In this document: piece after piece, positions 1-8,781 of the stretch | Layout of the letters: each line of letters begins with the position of its first letter | Numbering within the stretch: position 1 is the first letter of the stretch | NCBI GenBank assembly: GCA_033239525.1 | Contig: BSYO01000003.1 | Location: forward strand, 2,102,001 to 2,166,000 | From: Nepenthes gracilis | Lineage: Eukaryota > Streptophyta > Magnoliopsida > Caryophyllales > Nepenthaceae | Direction of reading: 5' to 3' | DNA: 64,000 nt | Made by a program: the position numbers and the translations under genes | The notes under the pieces: model-generated | Database searches by the model: none | What the model was told of the DNA's origin: nothing | The model's input: only the letters and a program-made list of their open reading frames with translations

Positions 1-602
1 CTTGCATTCGGTAACAAGGACTTCGGAGTGCTGAGAGGTGGACATGCCTTGAGAATGCCGTCGCATTTCCTCGTTCAGCACCGCTCCTTTGGCCATTTCT
101 AAAGTCACCACGCCGTTTGGAGTCATGTGGCAATGCCGATCCTCATAACCTCCCATGAGTCGGGAGGGTTCTTTGTGACCATAGTCAGAGGACCTCATCC
201 TCGAACTTGATCCCCACGCCATTCGCTGTCCACGCGGCCACGAAACTCATTCAGGGTGATCGGCGGCAGATGACCGATCCTTGTACCGTACTTGCATGAC
301 CCGCATCAAGTGAAAAATTTTGTTATTTCGATTTGGAGGCAAAGAGCTTTTCGGCTTCTCCCAAAGCGTCTTGGCATTGGACTCACCCCGAACGTGGTTG
401 TACACGTTGTCGTCCACAAACTGCCGTATATAGCCGCACACTTGTTTGTGCTCGAACGTCCACTGCTCGTCCGTTTTGTCGGCCCGACTTTCTTTGTGGC
501 AAAAACGGGATTATGCATGGACTTCACGAAAGCAATCGACATCTTGCCACAAGAGTCAAAGTTTGATCCGTTCAAACAGATTATTTTACTTCCAACCTCC
601 AT
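1..602 (-). pseudogene. copia gag (UBN2-type) fragment, frameshifted
   Basis: Translation on the minus strand from an ATG at 602 gives gag-like blocks in changing frames: MEVGSKIICLNGSNFDS near the start, then CGYIRQFVDDNVYNHVRGES and a MQVRYKDRSS block, then PNGVVTLEMAKGAVLNEEMR near position 60. These match the capsid-like gag domain of plant copia elements (gag-polypeptide of LTR copia-type, UBN2 family). At least three frame changes and one stop mean it makes no full protein as written. The product would be the particle shell protein of the element. The 3' part is outside the window. Confidence 0.8.
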
Positions 603-639
603 CGCAACCAGCAACAAGATCACCGTTCAAAGAACCAAC

Positions 640-654
640 CTGTCTCTGATACCA
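640..654 (-). other. TE1 primer binding site
   Basis: On the minus strand TGGTATCAGAGACAG starts two bases inside the LTR end. TGGTATCAGAG is the usual copia PBS, complementary to the 3' end of initiator tRNA-Met. Confidence 0.75.
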
Positions 655-656
655 CT

Positions 657-1241
657 TGTTGGCGCAAAACTCGCGGAAGACACGGTGACCAAGCGGACAA
701 GGTTCTCGGACAGCTACGCGGAGCAGAGCTCTCGGACGGACACAAAAGTAGAGATAGAGAACGAAAGAGAACACACAAATTTAACGTGGAAAACCCTTCT
801 TTTAACAAGGAAAAAACCACGAAAGAATGCACTATAAAGGATTGTTTACAAGTGTTAGTTACACAAGCTCAAACGAAAGAAAACAATCTTCAAGTATACA
901 ACTTCTCTCACTAAAGTGTTTCTCTCTCTATCTTTACAAAGCTTGCCCACAGCTCTCTCTCAAAGCTCTTCCTTCAAAAGTCTCAGCTCTCACACTTGAC
1001 AAGCAAGAGCACAAACTCTATATATATACCAGGGGCAGGGTGGACAGCCAGCCACCCTACTCGCCATAGGTTACAGAACCTACGCCCCTAGGCCTGCCAT
1101 GGCAGGCGCACGCCTGGCGTGCCAGATGGCAGACCTGACACCTGGGAAGTTGTTGTACTACAACTTCCAAGAAGGGTAGGTGACCAACCCACCTGCAGGA
1201 ACGGCCGTAGCAGGCCTACGAGGATAGAGTCAACGCCTACA
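657..1241 (-). repeat. TE1 5' LTR
   Basis: A 585-bp segment with TG at 657 and CA at 1240-1241. Its inner end is set by the PBS; its outer end is the CA after CGCCTA, where GC-rich LTR sequence gives way to AT-rich flank. The outer end is inferred from the terminal dinucleotide only, since the partner LTR is not in the window. Confidence 0.65.
1018..1028 (-). promoter_or_regulatory. TE1 LTR TATA box
   Basis: A TATATATA run inside the LTR, read on the minus strand, sits upstream of the gag start as expected for an LTR promoter. Confidence 0.5.
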
Positions 1242-1880
1242 CTTTAGAGTCCTCGTCCACGTCCTCTCGGACATGACGTTTCAACAAAGTCCTCGTCCAT
1301 TCTTCCAATGGAGTCCGCGGACTACTGCCACTCGGGAGTGACCCCAACAGTAATAACACAAAATCTTGCACATCAAATACATTTTTCTCCTCTGCATCTT
1401 GATAAATACTATGGATTTTTCCAAGATGGCTACCAATTTTCTCAAACAAATTTCATTTCCACAAATGCATGGGGAGCCCTACAAATCTAAACCAGACCAC
1501 CTTTTACTATCTCAGTATTAATATAATGAAGGTAGGCCACAGATCAATTCTTACTTTCCATCCACGAAGCAATCTCACTCCATTTTCCAGTATACAATTA
1601 GCCACATCAAGGAAATCCTCTCCGAACAACTGCTTTACCTATATACATTTGTATTCTGCCTTGCCCTTGCACACACATCTGTCAAGAAACCAACAGACTC
1701 AATAGCTTAAGTTCTTAAGACATGACTAAAGAATGGTTTTTAACTATTAACACATTCCAAAGAGTCGATTAAGCACTGGCCCATTCCATGACAAGTGCTG
1801 AGAAATAAGCATAAAAAATTGTGGATTTCAAGAATTAAACCCAGTATTGCTTGATGAACAAGATTCTAATGCTATGTCAA

Positions 1881-1948
1881 GAAACCAATAGATCCAAAAA
1901 ACGTGTTAGGTGAAGAAACCAATAGATCCAAAAAACGTGTCAGGTGAC
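1881..1948. repeat. 34-bp tandem duplication
   Basis: Two adjacent 34-bp copies, 1881-1914 and 1915-1948, each beginning GAAACCAATAGATCC and differing at about two positions. Confidence 0.85.
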
Positions 1949-2179
1949 GACCCAAGAATAGTTGTCTGCACTGACATCACCCAAAGGAAAAACAAGATAG
2001 GCCTTATCACCATTTGAAACAGTAACTGCATGATCAAGCCAAGCATTCTTTCTGCCAATTCTGTATACAGAACATCGCTCACAAAACAGCTTTTCAGAAA
2101 AATCTGTGCAAGAACAACTAGCCCTTTCAAAGAGGACTTTCATGTAGAACTCACTTGCTCCTCGGGAAGACACATAGAA
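1940..2179 (-). other. possible coding segment of unknown protein
   Basis: On the minus strand the frame stays open for about 80 codons with an ordinary protein composition, including CSCTDFSEKLFCERCS and KAYLVFPLGDVSADNYSW, and ends in TGA. Just upstream, in another frame, a second stretch (about 2196-2310) reads LAALLSWYRNGYFDGLAEMK. The pair could be a terminal exon or a decayed gene copy. I do not recognise the family, and no start codon context or splice sites were established. Confidence 0.2.
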
Positions 2180-2447
2180 CCCTCCTAACCACCTTTCATC
2201 TCAGCTAGTCCATCAAAGTATCCATTTCTATACCAGCTCAATAAGGCTGCTAAACTCTTTTCTGCAATCCTTTTGACACTGGATTTTCCTACCACTATTC
2301 TTCAAATGAACGAAGAGAAGTTCATCAGTACTTCACAAAGCCATTGCATGCACAAAGGTCACATTGCAACTGAGTATTCATTATTCCTCAACAACTCTGA
2401 AAAACACTGTACATGATTGCTATAAACAATTAACATAAAAGCGCCCC

Positions 2448-2470
2448 AAAAAAAAAAAAAAAAAAAAAAA
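2448..2470. repeat. poly-A run
   Basis: Twenty-three consecutive A bases. No non-LTR element was recognised upstream, so this is listed only as a homopolymer. Confidence 0.9.
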
Positions 2471-3419
2471 GAATGAGAGGTATATGAGAGGTCACACTAG
2501 AACTCACTCTCCTGTTACACAAATACATGGAGAAATTACAGAAAGATGCTTCTATGTTAGGGTGTGAGAAAGTGGTGTATTTAACATTCATGGACTAATC
2601 TTTAGTGCAGCAGATGATTCAGAAAGTGAAGTTGAAGTCTAGGTCAACTTTGATCAGCCAGAGTAAAGTATGGACTCCTCTAGAGTGCTCAAGATCAAAC
2701 ACTAGAGCATCCTTTCTTTGCCTGCAAATTCAAATTCCTCAACTCAGGCATGGACAGAATTCTCATTGACAAGGGAAAATAGTGATCCTCGAAGCAGGAC
2801 TAATGAAATTGGTTGATTTCCAAATCTTTAATAGAAGATATTGAAAAAAGAAAAGCAATGTTATCAGCGTGCTTTGGATGCAACAGTTTACTATATCTGC
2901 AGGATATTAAAAAACTTAACATCAAACCTTGCTGATGTGATCAGCACAGTCAAGAGTGATTTTCACTAGAAACTAGTTGGTTTTTCCCCTTGAAAACAGG
3001 GCAAAGAATATCTGTTTTTTAAGGTTAATTTAGGTATTATGATCTACACAAGGGCATCACTAATAGTGGCTTCCTATTTATTGCTTCTCGAGGTCTTTCC
3101 TTTCATTCCCATCCAAACAAAAAGAATGCCTGTAACTCCCATTGATAGTGAACTGAAAATATCAAACAGAATATCATAAATGAAAGCCAAAAGCCAGGGA
3201 CCACCGCATCAAAATCATGATGGTACCTCAATAACTAGATCCAACTCTGGTAATAGTTCAATTTACACCTAAAATATATCTCAACTATTATTTTTGACCA
3301 GTAAGGGGTAATTTACTTAAAAATATACTTGACTTGTACATCAACCATGATGAGAAGAGAAATTAACTGAAAGCTATTGAAGGATTTAAGAAAACATAAG
3401 CAGTGATATATGAACCTAC

Positions 3420-6400
3420 CCCCTCTTTCTTGCTATTTTGCTTCTCTTCCATATCATTAAGAGTTGAATCAAGGCGTTTCCTGAGAAAAGATTACCATTT
3501 TATCAACACCAAAAGACTAAAACAGCAAATGACTATGGACGATTCAGAATAAAATAAAAAGAAAAAACTGAGATGACTAAGATTCTATCAAAAAGAACCA
3601 ATGAAGAATAGGCGATCAGAAAAGTTAACTGCATTGACACAGACATTTTCTGACCAAAATCATCCTGGCAAGAATAGGGAAAAAATTGTCTTCTAGTGCC
3701 CCATATATTTTATCACACGATAGTTAAGCAAGCGTTAAAGATTCTTGCCACTTTCACACTTAAAATAAAAGACACCGGGCAAGTTCCCCTATAAAACTCA
3801 TAGAAGAATAGAAGTGCCAATGTTGGAGATTCTCTACAAGGCATATGCTCAACCATGTCCAACACTTGATTGGACATTATCCTTGTAATGCTGCAGGTAT
3901 TATTATTATTATTATGTTGGAGACTATTACAGAACCCTGTTGGATATTATTATTTATCCTTGTAATGTTGCATATTTCTCATAATTCAAATTGCATAGTA
4001 TCATAAGTACCTACTCCAGGTATTGACAAGAGAATTGCATCACCAATTTTGCCAATAGTTTTCAAAGAAAAGACAAAATATTCCATAGATATATCAAAAA
4101 ATTATGCGACATAAGAAATTTTAAAAATAGCACATTCAGCCGTTTCCTTGTAATGTTGGATGTTATTATTTATCCTTGTAATGTTGCATGTTTCTCATAA
4201 TTCGAATTGCAAAGTATTATAAGTAGCTATTCCAGGTATTGACAAGGAATTGCATAACTACTGTTGCCAATAGTTTTCAAAGAAAAGATAAAATATTGCA
4301 TGGATATATCAAAAAGTTACGTGACCATAAGAAATTTTCAAAAAGCATTCAGCCCGTTTCCTTGATTTTGGATGTTCTTCAGGTTGAACAACTTATGTCC
4401 AAGATGACAAAATACCAAGGATGAGACCTTGTCCCCTTAACATGAAACCCAGGTCTCTGTATAGAAAGTTCAGCCCATAACTCATATTTCCCCTACCTAT
4501 AGTGTTAATTGTTGCATATCCCAATATGATTGTTCAATTTGGAAAATCACAAGGCGCTTCTTTGATATAGCTTCAAAAAAATTCCTTTTTACTTATTATG
4601 AATTGATAGAAAGTGCTCTTGGGGAAATCAATGTTTTATGAAAGTTATAAGAAAGTAATGTTTTGATTTATTTTCTTAAAAGGGTCTAACTGCCACTTTT
4701 TTCTTATAATAAGCTTTATCTTTTAACAAAAATAATTATTACAAAATTATTACTTTGAATCTTGGTGCAATAGTAAAGTTACTGCAATGTGAGCTAAAGG
4801 TCACAGGCTCAAAATGTGGAAACAGCCTATCTACAGTGCTGATGATAATGTTGAATACATATGACCCTCTCCAAAACCTCCACACTGTGAAGCCTCATAC
4901 ACTACAATCAAAAGAATTGATCTTGTTGATTAATCAATGTCTTACTCCATAACTTTGAGGAAACAAGAGAATGATAGTCTAACAATTCATTCAGTCCTCT
5001 TTTTAAATTATTTCTTTCATAGAGAGAAATGCAAAACACACGTTAAAAGCATTATGGCTTTGTCTAATTGAAGCATACACACTTACATAAAAATGTGGCA
5101 ATCCCTAGAACTTACTTCCCGTGATGGACAAAATTCAATTTTTTCATGTTTGGTTCCAACTTTCACCTGAAGAAGTTTTATTTATGTTATTTGATTGATA
5201 CATCTATTTCCTTGGTGGTATGGTTAAAAGGGTAAGATTCCCTTGAATATAATATATGAAAAGATGAGTTCTAGACCTCAGCTGCCTAATTTTTTAAGGG
5301 GCATTCAGAATTTGATCTCATTGTGGCTCAAGAAGTAAACTTAATAATGTAAGGGTTAGTAAGCCAAAGTAATAGAAGGAAAATTAATTTCCTTAAAATC
5401 CTACTTCTTGGGAATTGGGACTTCCTAAGTTTTAATAACTATTTAAAAGAAAAAAGCTGTAGCTATATACGGCAACTAATGTTGAGGATGTCACGAAAAC
5501 AAATACAATAACAACTTCTGCTACTCTTGTGCTTATCTTTCCCGTAAAAGTAGATAAATATACCGGGCAATGGTAGTAATAACAAAGGATTCTGAAACCA
5601 AAGTGTCCATTTCTAGCACTGCCATCATTATAATAGTTCATAGCGTTCTATTACTTTGCTATATTACTCTGAGTCAAGGAAAGTGGGCAAACTTCAGAAA
5701 CCATGATTTCCTAGTGGGATTAAATTTTCCACTGAAGCTTCCACAGATTATAATATCTCATGGCAAGTCCAAATCATAATCTATGCCACCTTAAGATCTA
5801 ACTTCCTCTTTCACTACATTTATTACCAATAGCAGGAAATAAATCATGAGCACATAAAGAAGGAATGATTCAGCTAGCTCAAGAGGACCTGAAATGAGGA
5901 ATAAATCACACAGGCCGCAATAAACTAGCTCAATGCATAAACCAATTTAATTACAAACAGAACTGAAATCGACACACAACGAAACCCACCAAGGCATCTT
6001 GGAGATTAATCAGAAAGATACAGCAACATACTAAAACTGAAATACCAGTAAAACACAGGGAAGAAAACGTAGGGGAAGGAAGCGAAAGTTGAATTACTAT
6101 TGTGCATAGATACGTACAGTTCAGCAGAAATGTAATCGATTCTCTTGCGAACATTTGCATTCGCCTCCGCCAAGTCCTGTTTGACGAGAACAGGGCCAAT
6201 TAATTTATAAACATTAGCATCATCATTAAGCAATTCCAACTCCTGAAAGAAGAGAAATACAATCTTCCTGTCAATCCAGTTCAAAAATTTGTGTACTGCG
6301 ATACTCAAGTAATGCGGAATCAGAAATGATTAAAAACAATTTTTGGGATCAGAAGAAACAGAAGAATACAGAATTGAAAGAAAACTCAGAGATAAAGACC

Positions 6401-6667
6401 TTGAGGACCAGCTCGTTTTCACCGAGTTGGACAGTATACTTCTTCCTGACTTCGTGATTCTTAGCGATATCTGTTCAAAGAGAAATCATATTACGGTGTG
6501 TTTCATAATGAAAACTTACAAGAATAATATTCCGTAGGGTTCGGGTTGATTACTAGGAAGCAGTGCAAGAGAAAAGTAAAGGATTAAAGGGTAATCTCGC
6601 CTTTTTGAAGTTTACGGAGATCGTTGGCTTTGGTCTCTAGTTCAAGCTGTAGCTCTTTGGAAGCCAT
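3420..6667 (-). CDS. PFD6: prefoldin subunit 6 (beta-type), 3' end not resolved
   Basis: Subunit of the hexameric prefoldin chaperone that hands unfolded actin and tubulin to the cytosolic chaperonin. Four exons read cleanly on the minus strand: 6601-6667 (MASKELQLELETKANDLRKL, starting at the first ATG), 6400-6470, 6118-6242 and 3420-3480, with phases 1, 0, 2 and 0. They give 108 residues against about 129 in plant homologues. Recognisable blocks are RKKYTVQLGENELVLK, the beta-hairpin YKLIGPVLVKQDLAEANANV, and the second coil KRLDSTLNDMEEKQNSKKE. Introns have GT-AG ends except intron 1, which is GC-AG. After exon 4 a GTAGGT donor follows; read-through would add 18 residues before a stop. The last exon (about 20 residues) was not found and may lie beyond TE1. 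TE2 sits 286 bp upstream. Confidence 0.93.
3481..6117 (-). other. prefoldin intron 3
   Basis: A 2637-bp intron with donor GTACGT and acceptor TTCTCAG, joining the split Leu codon at residue 88. It is AT-rich and holds the 216-bp tandem duplication at 3941-4372. No other gene was seen in it. Confidence 0.8.
3941..4372. repeat. 216-bp tandem duplication in prefoldin intron 3
   Basis: Two adjacent copies start at 3941 and 4157 with TGGAT(A/G)TTATTATTTATCC and share long blocks, including TTGCCAATAGTTTTCAAAGA, with scattered substitutions and small indels. It is not a transposon by any visible end structure. Confidence 0.85.
6471..6600 (-). other. prefoldin intron 1, GC-AG type
   Basis: A 130-bp intron between Lys22 and the split Asp23 codon. 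The exon ends AAAAAG and the intron starts GCGAGA; it ends in TTTGAACAG. No GT donor exists nearby that keeps the conserved protein in frame, so the GC donor is required if the gene is spliced normally. Confidence 0.8.
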
Positions 6668-6952
6668 TGAAGAACCAATACAATCTCCTTCAGTACAGGA
6701 CTCCGCGACTACTCTGAAGAATTGCTTCTTGAATTTACCTTCTCCGGCTTGTTTGGTGGTTTAGAAGGGAATAGAGAAGGGACAGGACGGAGGTGTTGGA
6801 AGGCAATTTCCAATTGTTTGGATACAGATGAATACTGAGGAGGCTTGCAACTGCTAGAGATGGAGCGCATAGGAAAGAGAAGAAAATATTTTCCTATTGG
6901 TTACATACTAAAATAGTGTCGCCCGGGAGGGTGTACAGTTTAGTAGACGATG

Positions 6953-6957
6953 ATCTC
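6953..6957. repeat. TE2 target-site duplication, left copy (ATCTC)
   Basis: ATCTC directly outside the LTR start at 6958; identical to 12581-12585. Confidence 0.93.
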
Positions 6958-7467
6958 TGATACGATCGCAGAGTGATCGTTAGCCGAGAGAGTCAAATTC
7001 GACTCTAATGTGAGGAAATCGAACGGGAGTGAGGACTGACAGAGGGAACAAGAAGGGGGATAAGCAGACGAATTCGAGGGGAGAAGGAGGAGACTTAGAG
7101 AAGAGAAGAGGAAGAATGAGAATTGAGATAATTTTCTATATTCCTCTGTTACTGTGTGAACAGTATATATTCTCCCTTTCAGCAATTACAACCAACACTA
7201 GCTTGCAGAACCAGCCAAATCAGCAAACAGAAATTGATGCAACAGAAAATTAAGCAGAAAAAAACAGAAAGGAGCACGGCCAGTTGGCCAGTTTGTTAGC
7301 CAGAATGCTCCAGAACAAAGAGCTGCACGTGGACAGCTTTGACAAAGAAACCGGCCATTTAATGAATTGGCTAGTTCCGAACATAATCCTGTAATCGCTT
7401 TTGGCGTTTGGGTGGTCCGAGTACTCTTCCGTACCATTGAGGTGTCCCGTTAATCAACCCAGTAACA
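6958..7467 (-). repeat. TE2 3' LTR
   Basis: 510 bp with TGATA...GTAACA ends, matching 12078-12580 along its whole length with substitutions and several small indels. It lies nearest the prefoldin gene and overlaps the last codons of pol. Confidence 0.95.
7163..7171 (-). promoter_or_regulatory. TE2 3' LTR TATA box facing the prefoldin gene
   Basis: AATATATAC on the minus strand within the LTR; the same motif is at about 12283-12290 in the 5' LTR. Transcription from here would run toward the prefoldin start about 500 bp away. Confidence 0.45.
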
Positions 7468-7560
7468 TTGCCGTCGCCATCAAAAACGACCTTGTCCTCA
7501 AGGTGAAATTCGGAAATCCCCGAATGAAGTCCTACTGCTTCCCAGGTAGCCTCACTTGGA
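7371..7560 (-). pseudogene. TE2 pol C-terminus: chromodomain-like tail running into the 3' LTR
   Basis: On the minus strand the frame reads SEATWEAVGLHSGISEFHLE and continues DKVVFDGDGNV, the signature of the chromodomain at the end of chromovirus integrases, which directs insertion by binding chromatin marks. The frame crosses the LTR boundary at 7467 and continues about 32 codons inside the LTR to a TAG at 7371-7373, so the protein end is coded by the LTR. Between this block and the integrase core the frame changes at least once. Confidence 0.75.
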
Positions 7561-7903
7561 GCTTGTGCTTGCCATCACTGCCAAAAGCGAGGAACGAAGT
7601 GGTCTGTATGAGTATTTTTTAAGCCCAAGAGGTGTAGCGAGGTTGGAGGAGTGGGTGGGAGTCGTGGTTTTCTTGCGGCAGCTGCATTGATGTAGTGGAA
7701 GGATCACCTCTGAAGTGTTTTAGGAGAGAAACATGGAAGACATTGTGGATCTTGGAGCCTTCTGGTAATTGTACTCGGTATGCTACTGATCCGATGCGAT
7801 CCAGAATTTGGAAGGGTCCATAGAATCGCTTAGCTAATTTGTTGGATTGTCGGTGGGGCTGAGATAGATTAAGAAGGTTGTAGTTTTATCGTAACCCAAT
7901 CAC

Positions 7904-8781
7904 CTACTTGATACACCTTCTCGGTTTCGTGAGCATCGCCGCTCGGGCTTCACGCTGTTGTGCCCTCTGTAGATTGAATCGGAGGGTGGTGAGTAGGTTG
8001 GTTCGATCGGTGAGAAGTTCATCAATGGCTGCCACCGCAGAAGTGCCTTGTGTATAGTCTAACAAGGAAGGAGGCGATCGACCATAAACCGCCTCAAATG
8101 GGCTCATTTTGATCGACGAATGCCATGAGGTATTATAATTCCATTCAGCCCAGGGGAGATATTGAATCCAGGAGGTGGGGTGATCTGCCACAAAGCAACG
8201 TAAGTAGTCCTCTAGACAACGGTTCACTACCTCTGTCTGCCCGTCTGTTTGTGGGTGGTACGCACTGCTTGTGGCCAGTTTGGTTCCATGGAGCTTAAAC
8301 AGCTCACGCCAAAAATGGCTCATGAAAAGTGGGTCTCTGTCAGTTACCAATTCCATTGGAAAACCATGTAAGCGGCATATGTCTTGAACAAAAACGTTGG
8401 CCAGTTCTTGAGCTGTAAATTGTGTGTGTAATGAGGAAAAATGGGAGTATTTGGAAAGGCGATCTACCACCACTAGAATTACTGTTTTTCCATGGGAAGG
8501 GGGCAAGTGAGTGATGAAATCCATGGAAATGGATTCCCAAATTTTCCCTGGAATGGGAAGAGGCTGTAATAATCCTTGTGGTGCGGTTGTGAATGGCTTT
8601 ACCTGCTTTGGCAAATGGTGCCTTTCTTTGTATAAATTCCCAGATTTCTTGGCGCATCGTGGCCAATAGAATATGTGGGCAATGCGGGTGTAGGTGCGCT
8701 GAATCCACCGTGTCCTCCAAGAGGTGAATTGTGATATTCTTGCATAATAAGATGTTGTAACTTATGGTCTGGAGGTACCAA
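7904..8781 (-). pseudogene. TE2 integrase
   Basis: Two overlapping frames hold the integrase. At 8599-8781 is the zinc-binding N-terminal region (MQEYHNSPLGGHGGF, with the later Cys residues lost to a frame change). At 7904-8614 the catalytic core reads SMDFITHLPP, VVDRLSKYSHF, LVTDRDPLFMSHFW and AYHPQTDGQTEVVN, giving the Asp, Asp, Glu positions of retroviral-type integrases. It would insert the element copy into the genome. A frameshift near 8600-8780 separates it from the upstream polyprotein. Confidence 0.88.

Larger units (their letters stand above)
1..1241 (-). mobile_element. TE1: 5' part of a Ty1/copia retrotransposon, cut by window edge
   Basis: Read on the minus strand the order is LTR, primer binding site, then gag, as in a copia element; the rest of the internal region lies beyond position 1. 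The LTR has TG...CA ends, the PBS begins TGGTATCAGAG as in tRNA-Met-primed copia elements, and the downstream translation resembles the copia gag polyprotein. The target-site duplication cannot be tested because the far end is missing. It lies downstream of the prefoldin gene and may separate that gene from its last exon. Confidence 0.85.
1242..3419. other. spacer between TE1 and the last recognised prefoldin exon
   Basis: Mostly AT-rich, non-repetitive sequence, with a 34-bp tandem pair at 1881-1948, a 23-base A run at 2448-2470, and one minus-strand open stretch with coding-like composition (1940-2179). I looked here for the last exon of the prefoldin gene (a short Gln/Leu-rich coil) and did not find it. 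No RNA gene was seen. Confidence 0.5.

Noticed and set aside
292..837. 181-codon plus-strand open frame
   Set aside because: It overlaps the TE1 gag, PBS and LTR on the opposite strand and has no protein-like motifs; it is a shadow of the gag sequence.
2690..2740. Candidate last exon of prefoldin with an acceptor-like TTTGCAG on the minus strand
   Set aside because: The reading frames after it end within about 10 codons and lack the expected Gln/Leu-rich coil, so it was not joined to the gene.
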